A model generated the notes under the pieces. The model was not told the DNA's origin and did not search any database. It saw nothing but the letters and a program-made list of their open reading frames with translations. Source: Lachnospiraceae bacterium (lineage in GTDB: Bacteria > Bacillota > Clostridia > Lachnospirales > Lachnospiraceae). From it: a stretch of 64,000 nucleotides of DNA. Each line of letters begins with the position of its first letter. Within the stretch, counting starts at the first letter, position 1. The stretch is taken from the NCBI GenBank assembly GCA_016291405.1, contig JAEEXG010000003.1, forward strand, positions 1-64,000. The letters are read 5' to 3'. Positions 1-7,547 of this stretch are shown here, in pieces. Both the position numbers and the translations under genes were made by a program.

Positions 1-1002
1 CTTAGTAAGAATAATAAAGTGGGTTCAGAAACTCACGTATCCATAGAAAAGCCCGAACAGGTAGTAATGCCTGAAGTAGTGGGAAAAGAATACCAAAAGG
101 CTATCGAGAGTCTTGAAGCCGTAGGCTTAAAGGCTAAGGTTATATGGCAGGAATCAGACAAATACGATCAGGGTATTGTATCCGATGCTACAGTTAAGGA
201 AGGCCTTAAGGTAGATGTTGGTTCCACAATCAATTTAACAGTAAGTTCGGGCGCAAGCAGTATTATAGTACCGAATGTAACCGAAAAGTCATTGCAGGAA
301 GCTAAAGAGCTTATTGTAAAAGCAGGACTTGAAGTTGATATCCGCCAGGATTATTCGGAAACCGTGCCTGAAGGATATATTATTTCTCAGTCTCCCGAAG
401 GAGATATGAAGGCACCCCTTAACTCAAAGGTTGAAATAACCGTAAGTTTGGGCGTGGGAAAAGATTTAATTGAAGTTCCCAGCGTTCTTGGTAAAGAAAG
501 CGAAGATGCTGTTATAGAGCTTACAGAAGCAGGTTTGGAAGTTCGTTCAAACGCTCCCGTATTTAATAACGTTTATGCGGAAGGTTTCATCTGCTACCAA
601 AGCTTAGATCCCGGAAGTAGCGTTCCCAAGGGAACAGTTATTGATATTCAGGTAAGTAAGGGTAAAGAGCCTGAAGCACTTGTTTTATATAAGTGCAATA
701 CAAGCGTAAATGCTCCTTCAACAGCGGAAGATCCCGATTTTGAAAGCGGCACTAAGGTTAAGATCACTCTTACAACCGGTGATAACAAGGAATATTTCTC
801 TACAGAGACAACCTCATTCCCTGTTTCTCTTAATATATCAAACATCAGCGGATATAACAGCGGTACAATTACTCTTTCATACAAGGTTACAACTCCCGAT
901 AAGGTTGAAAAAGACGCATCGGGCAATGAAACCGTTACCGAAAAGGGTAAGACAGAAGACCGCACAATTAAGAGAGAAATAAACTTTGAATTACAGAAAT
1001 AA
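1..1002 (+). CDS. PASTA-domain Ser/Thr protein kinase, C-terminal part (5' end outside window)
   Basis: The frame is open from base 1 and ends at 1002, so only the extracellular C-terminal part of the protein is seen. A GTG at 19 is internal to the frame and is not taken as the start. Three PASTA repeats of about 66 residues follow each other, counting from that GTG: roughly 15-80, 80-146 and 148-215. Each begins with a VP or MP motif and ends in a beta strand with Ser-Gly or Leu-Gly. A Thr/Lys-rich tail of about 105 residues follows, predicted to be beta-rich and outside the PASTA fold. PASTA arrays directly before rsgA are the usual C-terminus of PrkC/PknB/Stk1 membrane kinases, which sense peptidoglycan fragments or lipid II. 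No kinase catalytic residues lie in the window, so that identity rests on the PASTA repeats and on synteny with rsgA 12 bp downstream. Confidence 0.85.
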   Translation, partial: LSKNNKVGSETHVSIEKPEQVVMPEVVGKEYQKAIESLEAVGLKAKVIWQESDKYDQGIVSDATVKEGLKVDVGSTINLTVSSGASSIIVPNVTEKSLQEAKELIVKAGLEVDIRQDYSETVPEGYIISQSPEGDMKAPLNSKVEITVSLGVGKDLIEVPSVLGKESEDAVIELTEAGLEVRSNAPVFNNVYAEGFICYQSLDPGSSVPKGTVIDIQVSKGKEPEALVLYKCNTSVNAPSTAEDPDFESGTKVKITLTTGDNKEYFSTETTSFPVSLNISNISGYNSGTITLSYKVTTPDKVEKDASGNETVTEKGKTEDRTIKREINFELQK

Positions 1003-1014
1003 GAATAGGAAAGC

Positions 1015-1896
1015 ATGCAAGGAAAAATAATTAAAGGTATTGCAGGATTTTACTATGTAAATATTGACAAGAAAGGAACCTTTGAGTGTAAAGCCAAAGG
1101 TTCTTTTAGAAATCTTGGTAAAAAGCCCCTTGTGGGAGATGATGTGGAAATAGACATCATAGACGAAGAAAAGAAACTTGGAAACGTCACTAAGATTTTA
1201 GACAGAAAGAGCGAAATGATAAGGCCCGCATGTGCCAATGTGGACCAGGCCCTTATTATCTTTGCAATAAAGAGCCCGGATCCAAACTTTAACTTGCTTG
1301 ATAGATTTTTAATCTATATGGAAAGTGAAAACGTTCCTTGCATAATAGTGTTTAATAAAGACGATCTTGTTTCAAAAGAGTATGCGGATGAAATCAGAGA
1401 GGCCTATGTAAATGCGGGCTACCCAATGCTTTTTGTAAGTGCTAAGGAAGATTACGGAATCGATGCCCTTAAAGATATTTTAAAGCACAAAACTTCCGTT
1501 GTGGCAGGTCCAAGCGGAGTTGGAAAATCATCTTTAATAAACAAGCTAATAAATAAAGACTACATGGAAACCGGTTCTTTAAGCGTAAAGAACGAAAGAG
1601 GTAAAAACACTACCCGTCATGCAGAGCTTCTTTGCATAGAAGAGAGCACCTACATTATGGACACTCCCGGATTTACTTCTTTGGAAGTCTTTGGAGCAGA
1701 CAAAGATAACCTAAAGTTTTACTATAACGAGTTTGAACCCTACTTAAATAAGTGCAAGTTTTCCGATTGCAAGCACTTAAATGAGCCCGGGTGTGAAGTA
1801 ACAAAGGCCGTAAGCGAAGGTAAGATTTCTAAATTACGATATGATAATTACGTTGAAATGCTTACGGAATTAATGAATCAAAAGCAAAAGTACTAA
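1015..1896 (+). CDS. rsgA: Ribosome small-subunit-dependent GTPase RsgA (YloQ/YjeQ)
   Basis: This is a late 30S assembly GTPase that binds near the decoding centre and is released on GTP hydrolysis. The protein has 293 residues, a normal length. It shows the circularly permuted GTPase order: an N-terminal OB fold (about 1-70), then NKDD at 114-117 (G4), SAK at 142-144 (G5), the P-loop GPSGVGKSS at 165-173 (G1) and DTPG at 216-219 (G3). A C-terminal zinc knuckle with spaced Cys/His residues lies around 249-262. The ATG at 1015 follows an AGGAAAG ribosome-binding site. The gene lies 12 bp after the PASTA kinase, the usual Firmicutes pairing. The rpe and thiN genes that often follow are absent. 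The stop codon lies inside a strong terminator hairpin. Confidence 0.97.
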   Translation: MQGKIIKGIAGFYYVNIDKKGTFECKAKGSFRNLGKKPLVGDDVEIDIIDEEKKLGNVTKILDRKSEMIRPACANVDQALIIFAIKSPDPNFNLLDRFLIYMESENVPCIIVFNKDDLVSKEYADEIREAYVNAGYPMLFVSAKEDYGIDALKDILKHKTSVVAGPSGVGKSSLINKLINKDYMETGSLSVKNERGKNTTRHAELLCIEESTYIMDTPGFTSLEVFGADKDNLKFYYNEFEPYLNKCKFSDCKHLNEPGCEVTKAVSEGKISKLRYDNYVEMLTELMNQKQKY

Positions 1897-1918
1897 GGAA
1901 ACTTAGTACTTTTTTCTT
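1886..1918 (+). terminator. Rho-independent terminator overlapping the rsgA stop codon
   Basis: A perfect 12-bp stem (AAAAGTACTAAG at 1886-1897, its complement at 1902-1913) closes on a GAAA tetraloop and runs into a T-rich tract. The rsgA stop codon lies in the left arm. It ends the kinase-rsgA unit. Confidence 0.9.
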
Positions 1919-1989
1919 TTGGTAATTTGAGCGTTAATAGCGGGAAGATAAGATTGAAGGGAAGAATTGTATGATTGCGGGAGTAGTAT

Positions 1990-3993
1990 ATGACAGATAT
2001 AAGGACATTCTTTTCTTGGTATATTGCAATTACCTTACTGGGTATGGCATTCATGCCTGTTTCTCAAATTGTATTTAGAAAATTTAAAGGGCTCGGCTGG
2101 ATCTTTTCAAAGGTCTTAGGGGTAGTATGCGCAGGCTTTATCATGTGGGTACTTGCCTCTTTTAAAATCATGCCCTTTACAAAAAGAAACGCCATAATAG
2201 TATGTATAGTAATGTTTCTTTTATGCTTAATTCCCTTCTATAAGGGAATAGTTTCTAAAAAGTATATTCTTTCTTATAGGCAAAGGGGATTGATTTTATT
2301 CTATGAAATAACCTTTTTGTTTGTTTTTTCTTTGTTTACACTTCTTAAAACACTTTCTTGCGCCACTTTTATAAAAGAAAACAATATGGTGGCCTATTCT
2401 TTGTTTAAGTCACTTGAAAGAAGCGATACATTTCCTTTAAATGATATCTGGCTAAGCGGAAAGACTCTTAATTTCCCATACTTTGGTCTGTATTTACTTG
2501 GCTTTATTTCAAAGCTTACAGACACATCCGCAGACTACGCCGTAAGTCTTGGCATTTCCATGATGATGGCCTTAACCTGCATGCTTACTTTTTCCCTTTT
2601 GTTTAACGTTATTTACGGATATTTAGACAAGGTAAAAGAAACCGGCAGTAAGAAGGTACTGTATCCTTTATTCTTTGGATTCTTCGGAGCTGTGATTGTT
2701 ACATTTTATGAAAATATCCTTGTTAGAACAGAATCTGAAGAAACCCTGGCTCATCTGTTTGTGGCAAGTGACTTAAGATATAACTTAATTAACGTTGTTA
2801 TTATGCTTACGATTCTTGGCATTCTTTATGCATACTTAAAAGAGTGTGAGGTTAGAGAAAAGGCCATTGTAAAATCCCTTTTTAGCCCTTGGATTATTTT
2901 AACGGGGTTCTTGCTTGGAATAATGGGCTTATCAAGTCCTGCGGATTCTTCGGTTTTATACATCCTGTTTGTGATTCTTTTAATCTATGCAAATATGCAT
3001 AGGCACAAAGAGTTAAATAAGATGCTTGTTTTGACGGTTTTAGAGAGCGTATTTTTGTTTACGCTTTCAAGAATTGTAAGTATGTGTTTTATCCTTAACT
3101 ATAAAACTCCGCCCATTGTTTTAAAGAAAGAAATCTCTATTGTTGGCATTAAGGAATTTATCATTACGGTTTCTTTTTTCTTTTTGGCAGGAATTGCTTT
3201 ACTGGTAATAGTCCTGTTAAAGAAAGAAAAGTTTTCAACGGATGGGTTTGTATCCATAGTCTTTGGCTTTTCCTTCATACTTTTCTTTATGGCGGCTTTC
3301 TTTGGAGTGGAGAGTGTTAAAAGTGCAAAGCCCGTTTCACATTTGATGCTTTCAAAAATCCTTTTATCAATCGTCTTTTCTTATTCCCTTTTTAGGGTAA
3401 TAGTTTTAAAGAAGTTAAAGATATTTAATGTAGCTTTATATATGGTGCTTGTTTTATCGATTTTAGGTGCCCTTTGCCTTCCTTTAAGGCTTTATAGATA
3501 CATGGGGGATGAGTTTTCTTTAAAGCACTATGAAGGGTTGGATGCATCCGTCTATATAAGGACCAATTCTTCAAAGGATTTCTTTGCTACCAGATGGCTT
3601 GTAAATAATGTGGAGGGTAACCCTGTAATCCTGGAAGCATCGGGAGAAGATTATTCTGAATACGCAAGGGTTTCTTACCTTACAGGCCTTCCTACTCTGC
3701 TTGGCTGGAGCGGATTTGAGAAAGAAATTAACGTAACTGATCCTAACATAAGTAAAGAAATAGATGAGCGAAAAGAAGCCATTAAAACAATATACACATC
3801 AAAAGATATTACCCTTGTTAAAGAGCTTATAAGTAAGTACAATATTGAGTATATCTATGTCGGAGCCCTTGAGAGAGAGACCTATGAATCAGTTAATCAA
3901 TCAGGCCTATTGCGACTGGGTAGTGTGGTCTATCCTGAAAACTTTAATCCCAATTTCTCGGATGTGATCACCTATATAATAAAAATAGAGTAG
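1990..3993 (+). CDS. Polytopic membrane protein of the DUF2298 (Chlor_Arch_YYY) type
   Basis: The protein has 667 residues and about a dozen or more hydrophobic segments from residue 8 to about 500, followed by a soluble C-terminal part. Two stretches resemble DUF2298 proteins. The first is NDIWLSGKTLNFPYFGLYLLG near residue 150, which matches the family's 'D-W-x-G-x-x-(L/I)-N-(Y/F)' loop. The second is the tail RWLVNNVEGNPVILEASGE, followed by RVSYLTGLPTLLGW and later YVGALERETY. DUF2298 proteins look like lipid-linked sugar glycosyltransferases of the GT-C type. An acidic residue in the first extracytoplasmic loop would be catalytic, but none is proven here. The start follows GGGAG with 7-bp spacing. 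It ends 8 bp before the next gene, so the two are probably cotranscribed. Substrate unknown. Confidence 0.65.
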   Translation: MTDIRTFFSWYIAITLLGMAFMPVSQIVFRKFKGLGWIFSKVLGVVCAGFIMWVLASFKIMPFTKRNAIIVCIVMFLLCLIPFYKGIVSKKYILSYRQRGLILFYEITFLFVFSLFTLLKTLSCATFIKENNMVAYSLFKSLERSDTFPLNDIWLSGKTLNFPYFGLYLLGFISKLTDTSADYAVSLGISMMMALTCMLTFSLLFNVIYGYLDKVKETGSKKVLYPLFFGFFGAVIVTFYENILVRTESEETLAHLFVASDLRYNLINVVIMLTILGILYAYLKECEVREKAIVKSLFSPWIILTGFLLGIMGLSSPADSSVLYILFVILLIYANMHRHKELNKMLVLTVLESVFLFTLSRIVSMCFILNYKTPPIVLKKEISIVGIKEFIITVSFFFLAGIALLVIVLLKKEKFSTDGFVSIVFGFSFILFFMAAFFGVESVKSAKPVSHLMLSKILLSIVFSYSLFRVIVLKKLKIFNVALYMVLVLSILGALCLPLRLYRYMGDEFSLKHYEGLDASVYIRTNSSKDFFATRWLVNNVEGNPVILEASGEDYSEYARVSYLTGLPTLLGWSGFEKEINVTDPNISKEIDERKEAIKTIYTSKDITLVKELISKYNIEYIYVGALERETYESVNQSGLLRLGSVVYPENFNPNFSDVITYIIKIE

Positions 3994-4001
3994 AGGTATT
4001 T

Positions 4002-4619
4002 ATGGAAGAATCAAGAATTGTGTATGAGGTAATCGGTTACGTTGGAACCGCCTTGGTGGTATTGTCGTTTTTTATGTCCTCGGTTTATAAATTACGAGTT
4101 ATAAACACCATCGGATCCTTAGTATCCATAGTGTACGGTTTACTTGTAAATGTATACCCAACCGTACTCTTAAACGTGTGTCTTGCACTTATTAACATTG
4201 TGTTTTTGTGGAAGCACTTAAGCAAGAAAAACCAGAAGATTTATAACGCAAAGGAAGTAAATGCAAATGACCCTTTGGTTTCTTTCTTTTTAACGGAGCA
4301 TAAGGGAGAAATAGAAAAGTTCTTTCCCAACTTTAAAAACGAAAACTCGGATTTTGATTTGGCAAGAATAATTTTCTGCGAAGATACCTTTGCAGGGTTA
4401 CTCCTTGGCAAAAAGAAAAACGAAGACGAGCTTGAAATTAAGTTAGATTACGCAACGCCTGCATTCAGGGATTTTAGTGTGGGTAAGTACTTATACGAGG
4501 AATTAAAGAAAAACGGTATAAAGAAGTGTAAGTTTATGGCGGATGTTCCGGGAAGCTTAGTTTATCTTAAAAAGATAGGCTTTATAGAAAATGCCGGCGT
4601 TATGGAGCTTAACCTTTAA
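4002..4619 (+). CDS. YgjV-like membrane domain fused to a GNAT-like domain
   Basis: The protein has 205 residues in two parts. Residues 1-75 form three closely packed hydrophobic helices (IVYEVIGYVGTALVVLSFFM, then two more), resembling the bacterial inner membrane YgjV family. Residues about 85-205 are soluble. They have a profile like an acetyltransferase C-terminal half: a beta strand DELEIKLDYATPAFRD, then VGKYLYEELKKNGIKKCKF, and a final YLKKIGFIEN strand-turn typical of GNAT folds. The acetyl-CoA-binding R/Q-x-x-G-x-G/A motif is reduced to DFSVGKYL. The gene lies 8 bp after the DUF2298 gene with an AGAGG ribosome-binding site. A membrane-tethered acyltransferase acting with its neighbour is an inference. 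Confidence 0.5.
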   Translation: MEESRIVYEVIGYVGTALVVLSFFMSSVYKLRVINTIGSLVSIVYGLLVNVYPTVLLNVCLALINIVFLWKHLSKKNQKIYNAKEVNANDPLVSFFLTEHKGEIEKFFPNFKNENSDFDLARIIFCEDTFAGLLLGKKKNEDELEIKLDYATPAFRDFSVGKYLYEELKKNGIKKCKFMADVPGSLVYLKKIGFIENAGVMELNL

Positions 4620-4651
4620 TTTGTTTAAATAGAAAAAATAAAATATAGTGG

Positions 4652-4688
4652 TATAATTAAGTGTGTCGTTTATGCGGCACACTTAATT
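4652..4688 (+). promoter_or_regulatory. Candidate alr promoter -10 overlapping a long inverted repeat
   Basis: TATAAT at 4652-4657 overlaps an 11-bp perfect inverted repeat, AATTAAGTGTG at 4655-4665 and its complement at 4678-4688. The stem extends inward by three more pairs, one of them G-T. TTTTT follows at 4691-4695, then the alr ribosome-binding site GAGGTGG at 4696-4702. The element could be an operator over the start point, a 5' mRNA hairpin, or a terminator for the upstream pair of genes. Confidence 0.5.
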
Positions 4689-4707
4689 GATTTTTGAGGT
4701 GGTATTT

Positions 4708-5877
4708 ATGGAATCTACACTTAAAAGAACCTGGTCTGAAATAGACCTTGATGCTTTGGTTTATAACTATCAAAAGATAAGAGAAAAAATCGGAAGTAAC
4801 GTAAAGTTTTTAGGCGTTGTAAAGGCTGATGCTTATGGACACGGAAGCGTGGAAGTGGCTAAGACCTTAGAAGAAAAGGGAGCCGATTATCTGGCTGTAA
4901 GCTCCATTGATGAAGCGATGGAACTTAGAGTAAATAAGATTAAGATGCCGATTTTGATCCTTGGCCACACTCCAAAAGAGCAGGTTGAAAGGCTTATAGA
5001 TTTTGACATCACTCAGGCAGTTACCTGTAAGGCTAAGGCTGTTGAGTATTCTAAGGAAGCTGAAAAGATAAATAAGACTTTAAAGATTCATATAAAGGTT
5101 GATACCGGAATGTCCCGCTTAGGCTATTTATGTGATAACGATTTCTTTGATACGGGAGTAAACGGCATTTTGGAAGCAATTACCCTTCCTAATCTTGATG
5201 CGGAAGGCATTTTTACTCACTTTGCTGTAGCAGATGAAGATGACGATGAATCTTTAAAATACACAAAGCACCAGTTTAAGCTTTTTACAGATGTAATAAG
5301 TGAAGTAGAAAAGAAGTGGGGTAAGAATTTTAAAATCAAGCACTGTGCAAATACAGGTGCCACTGCCAAGTTTAAAGAAACCTACCTTGATATGGTGCGT
5401 CCCGGACTTTTATTATACGGATACGGAAAATACGCCCGTGAAATGGGATTAAAGCCTGTTATGTCTTTAAAGACTGTTGTAAGCACCGTAAAGGTATATC
5501 CTAAGGGCACAAAGATAAGCTATGGTGGAATCTTTGAAACCGAGAAACAAACAAGAGTGGGTGTACTTCCCTACGGATATGCGGATGGTTTCTTTAGAAG
5601 CCTTTCTAATAAGTGCTCTTTAATGACAAAAGAAGGCCCTGCAAGGCAACTTGGTAAAATCTGTATGGATATGTGCATGATTGATTTATCGGATAAGCCG
5701 GGGGTTGACGTAGATTCAGAAATTGAAATCTTTGGTAAAAACAATTCAATTGACGATTTGGCAGATATTGCAGGAACAATTCCTTATGAATTAACCTGCG
5801 CCGTAAGTAAGAGAGTGCCAAGAACCTATATTAAAGACGGAAAAGTCATTGCCAAAGAATTATTGTTAAGAATGTAA
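4708..5877 (+). CDS. alr: Alanine racemase
   Basis: This PLP enzyme interconverts L- and D-alanine and supplies D-Ala for peptidoglycan. The protein has 389 residues from the ATG at 4708, which follows GAGGTGG with suitable spacing. An in-frame TTG at 4687 has no ribosome-binding site and is rejected. The N-terminal TIM barrel carries VVKADAYGHG, whose lysine forms the PLP aldimine. The MVRPGLLLYG segment and the beta domain with ISYGG, whose tyrosine is the second catalytic base, follow. GKICMDMCMIDL is also typical of Alr. It has its own candidate promoter and ends in a terminator, so it is probably monocistronic. Confidence 0.96.
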   Translation: MESTLKRTWSEIDLDALVYNYQKIREKIGSNVKFLGVVKADAYGHGSVEVAKTLEEKGADYLAVSSIDEAMELRVNKIKMPILILGHTPKEQVERLIDFDITQAVTCKAKAVEYSKEAEKINKTLKIHIKVDTGMSRLGYLCDNDFFDTGVNGILEAITLPNLDAEGIFTHFAVADEDDDESLKYTKHQFKLFTDVISEVEKKWGKNFKIKHCANTGATAKFKETYLDMVRPGLLLYGYGKYAREMGLKPVMSLKTVVSTVKVYPKGTKISYGGIFETEKQTRVGVLPYGYADGFFRSLSNKCSLMTKEGPARQLGKICMDMCMIDLSDKPGVDVDSEIEIFGKNNSIDDLADIAGTIPYELTCAVSKRVPRTYIKDGKVIAKELLLRM

Positions 5878-5882
5878 AGATT

Positions 5883-5908
5883 AAAGCCACATATTATATG
5901 TGGCTTTT
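5883..5908 (+). terminator. Terminator after alr
   Basis: AAAGCCACATA at 5883-5893 pairs with its exact complement at 5897-5907 around a 3-nt loop, followed by a short T tract. Flanking A and T runs would let it act on either strand. Confidence 0.8.
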
Positions 5909-6010
5909 AAAATGGGTAAAAATATTATAAATTCATGCTCTTTAATTATAACTACTTAAAATGCATATAACTATAATTAATATATAGGATTCTGTATAAA
6001 GGTGCTTACT

Positions 6011-7372
6011 ATGAATAAGAGTATGAGTGAAAATAAAAGAAAAGAAATAGATTTTACAAAGGGTAGCCCCGCAAAGCTTATCCTTTCTTTTTACTGGCCT
6101 TTACTTGTAACAAGCCTGCTTCAGCAGTTTTATAATTTCGCTGATGCCTGGATAGTTGGAAAAGGCCTTGGGGATGATGCTTTGGCGGCAGTCGGAAATA
6201 TGGGCTCTTTGTTCTTTTTGATCGTAGGTTTTTCTTTTGGAATAGCAAACGGATTCGGAGTTTTGATAGGCCAAAGCTACGGAGCAAAGGATGAAAACGC
6301 ACTAAAGCACAGGCTGTCTGCTGTAATAATCTTAGGGGTAATCTTAGGAATCATGCTTACTTTAATAAGCGTTTTGTTTCTTCCTAAGGCTTTGCTTATT
6401 TTAAGAACCGATAAGCTTATAATTGCTGATTGCTTAAAATACGGATATATAGTTTTCGGAGGCCTTCTTGCGGGAATAAGCTATAACATTTCGGGCGCAA
6501 TTTTAAGGGCTTTGGGAGATTCAAAGACTCCTTTAAAGGCTATAATCACATCCGCAATCATAAATATAATACTTGATAGTCTTTTAATCTTTTATTTTCA
6601 TACGGGAGTAGAAGGGGCAGCAATTGCTACAGTCTGCTCTCAGGTAATATCGGCCTTTATCTGTATAAGCCGTCTTTTAACCATGCCAATGCTTAAACTA
6701 AACAAAGAACACTTTATAAATGAAAGCTCTGTTTACGTAGGGCTTTTAAAGAACGGCCTTCCCATGGCGTTTATGAATTCAATAACCGCAGTGGGATGTA
6801 TGGTGGTTCAATCCTTTGTAAACGGATACGGAGTTATATATACGGCAGCATATGCAGCCTGCAGTAAATACTTAAATCTTTTCATGAATCCTTCAGGTAC
6901 CGCAGGAAATGCAATGTCTGCTTATACAGGCCAAAACTATGGGGCAAGACAGTATGAAAGAATCAAAGAAGGCCTTATGGTTTGCATTAAGATTGTTGTT
7001 TTGGCATACGTTTTGCTTGGAGGCGTAATGGTGCTTGCACCAAGGGTTCTGGCAGAAATCCTTTTGTCAGGAGCTGAACAAATAGATCTTGTATGCCTGT
7101 TTTTACCAAGGTGCGGTATAGCGATAATTATACTTAACCTTTTGTTTGTAATAAGAAGCCTGGTACAGGGAATGGGTAAGCCAATGCTTCCAATGATATC
7201 AGGAATCCTTGAAATGGTTCTTCGTATTTTTGTGATTTCCGTCTTTTTAGGAAGAATAGGATTTAAAGCTACGGCCTATGCTGAAATATCCGCTTGGGTA
7301 GGAGCATTTATAATAAACGCATTCGCGCTTTATAAAGAGTTTATTCCGCTTGTAAAAAAGACTGATTTATAA
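6011..7372 (+). CDS. MATE family multidrug/cation exporter
   Basis: This is a twelve-helix antiporter of 453 residues. The start is placed at ATG 6011, which has AAAGGTG upstream; a GTG at 6002 overlaps that ribosome-binding site. The N-terminal helix contains PLLVTSLLQQFYNFADAWIVGKGLGDDALAAVG, written here as one segment of residues about 31-60, and it matches the MatE signature of an export helix with a conserved N/D pattern. The second half repeats the pattern (GLPMAFMNSITAVGCMVVQ). Proteins of this class use Na+ or H+ gradients to export drugs or metabolites. The substrate cannot be told. It has 120 bp of AT-rich upstream DNA and no operon partner. Confidence 0.9.
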   Translation: MNKSMSENKRKEIDFTKGSPAKLILSFYWPLLVTSLLQQFYNFADAWIVGKGLGDDALAAVGNMGSLFFLIVGFSFGIANGFGVLIGQSYGAKDENALKHRLSAVIILGVILGIMLTLISVLFLPKALLILRTDKLIIADCLKYGYIVFGGLLAGISYNISGAILRALGDSKTPLKAIITSAIINIILDSLLIFYFHTGVEGAAIATVCSQVISAFICISRLLTMPMLKLNKEHFINESSVYVGLLKNGLPMAFMNSITAVGCMVVQSFVNGYGVIYTAAYAACSKYLNLFMNPSGTAGNAMSAYTGQNYGARQYERIKEGLMVCIKIVVLAYVLLGGVMVLAPRVLAEILLSGAEQIDLVCLFLPRCGIAIIILNLLFVIRSLVQGMGKPMLPMISGILEMVLRIFVISVFLGRIGFKATAYAEISAWVGAFIINAFALYKEFIPLVKKTDL

Positions 7373-7383
7373 AACTGACACTG

Positions 7384-7412
7384 TTGAAATAAAACTTCTT
7401 TTGTGCTATTTT
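7384..7412 (+). promoter_or_regulatory. Candidate promoter of the adhesin-sortase operon
   Basis: TTGAAA at 7384-7389 and TATTTT at 7407-7412 are separated by 17 bp. This predicts an untranslated leader of about 130 nt before the adhesin start at 7548. Confidence 0.4.
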
Positions 7413-7468
7413 AGTATTCACATATGTTGCTTTTATTCGTGTAAACGGGAATTTTCTAGGAAAAGTAT

Positions 7469-7506
7469 GTAAGTTTTTGCATAGGGGTAATGCAAAATTA
7501 GCTTAC
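7469..7506 (+). promoter_or_regulatory. Nested hairpin in the adhesin leader
   Basis: TTTTGCAT at 7475-7482 pairs with ATGCAAAA at 7490-7497 around an AGGGGTA loop. An outer GTAAG at 7469-7473 pairs with CTTAC at 7502-7506. The nested stems make a stable leader structure about 40 nt before the ribosome-binding site. It does not match any riboswitch class I can recognise. Confidence 0.45.
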
Positions 7507-7547
7507 GGCTTGCGACTAAAAATAATACGAATGAAAGGAATGGGCAT

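Noticed and set aside
648..1016. 122-residue minus-strand open frame
   Set aside because: It is antisense to the PASTA protein and has no ribosome-binding site or domain.
4687..4707. TTG start of alr at 4687
   Set aside because: It lies in the inverted repeat before the ribosome-binding site; ATG 4708 is correctly spaced.
7413..7547. c-di-GMP or other known riboswitch in the adhesin leader
   Set aside because: The conserved bases of the GEMM classes are not found; only simple nested stems are present.
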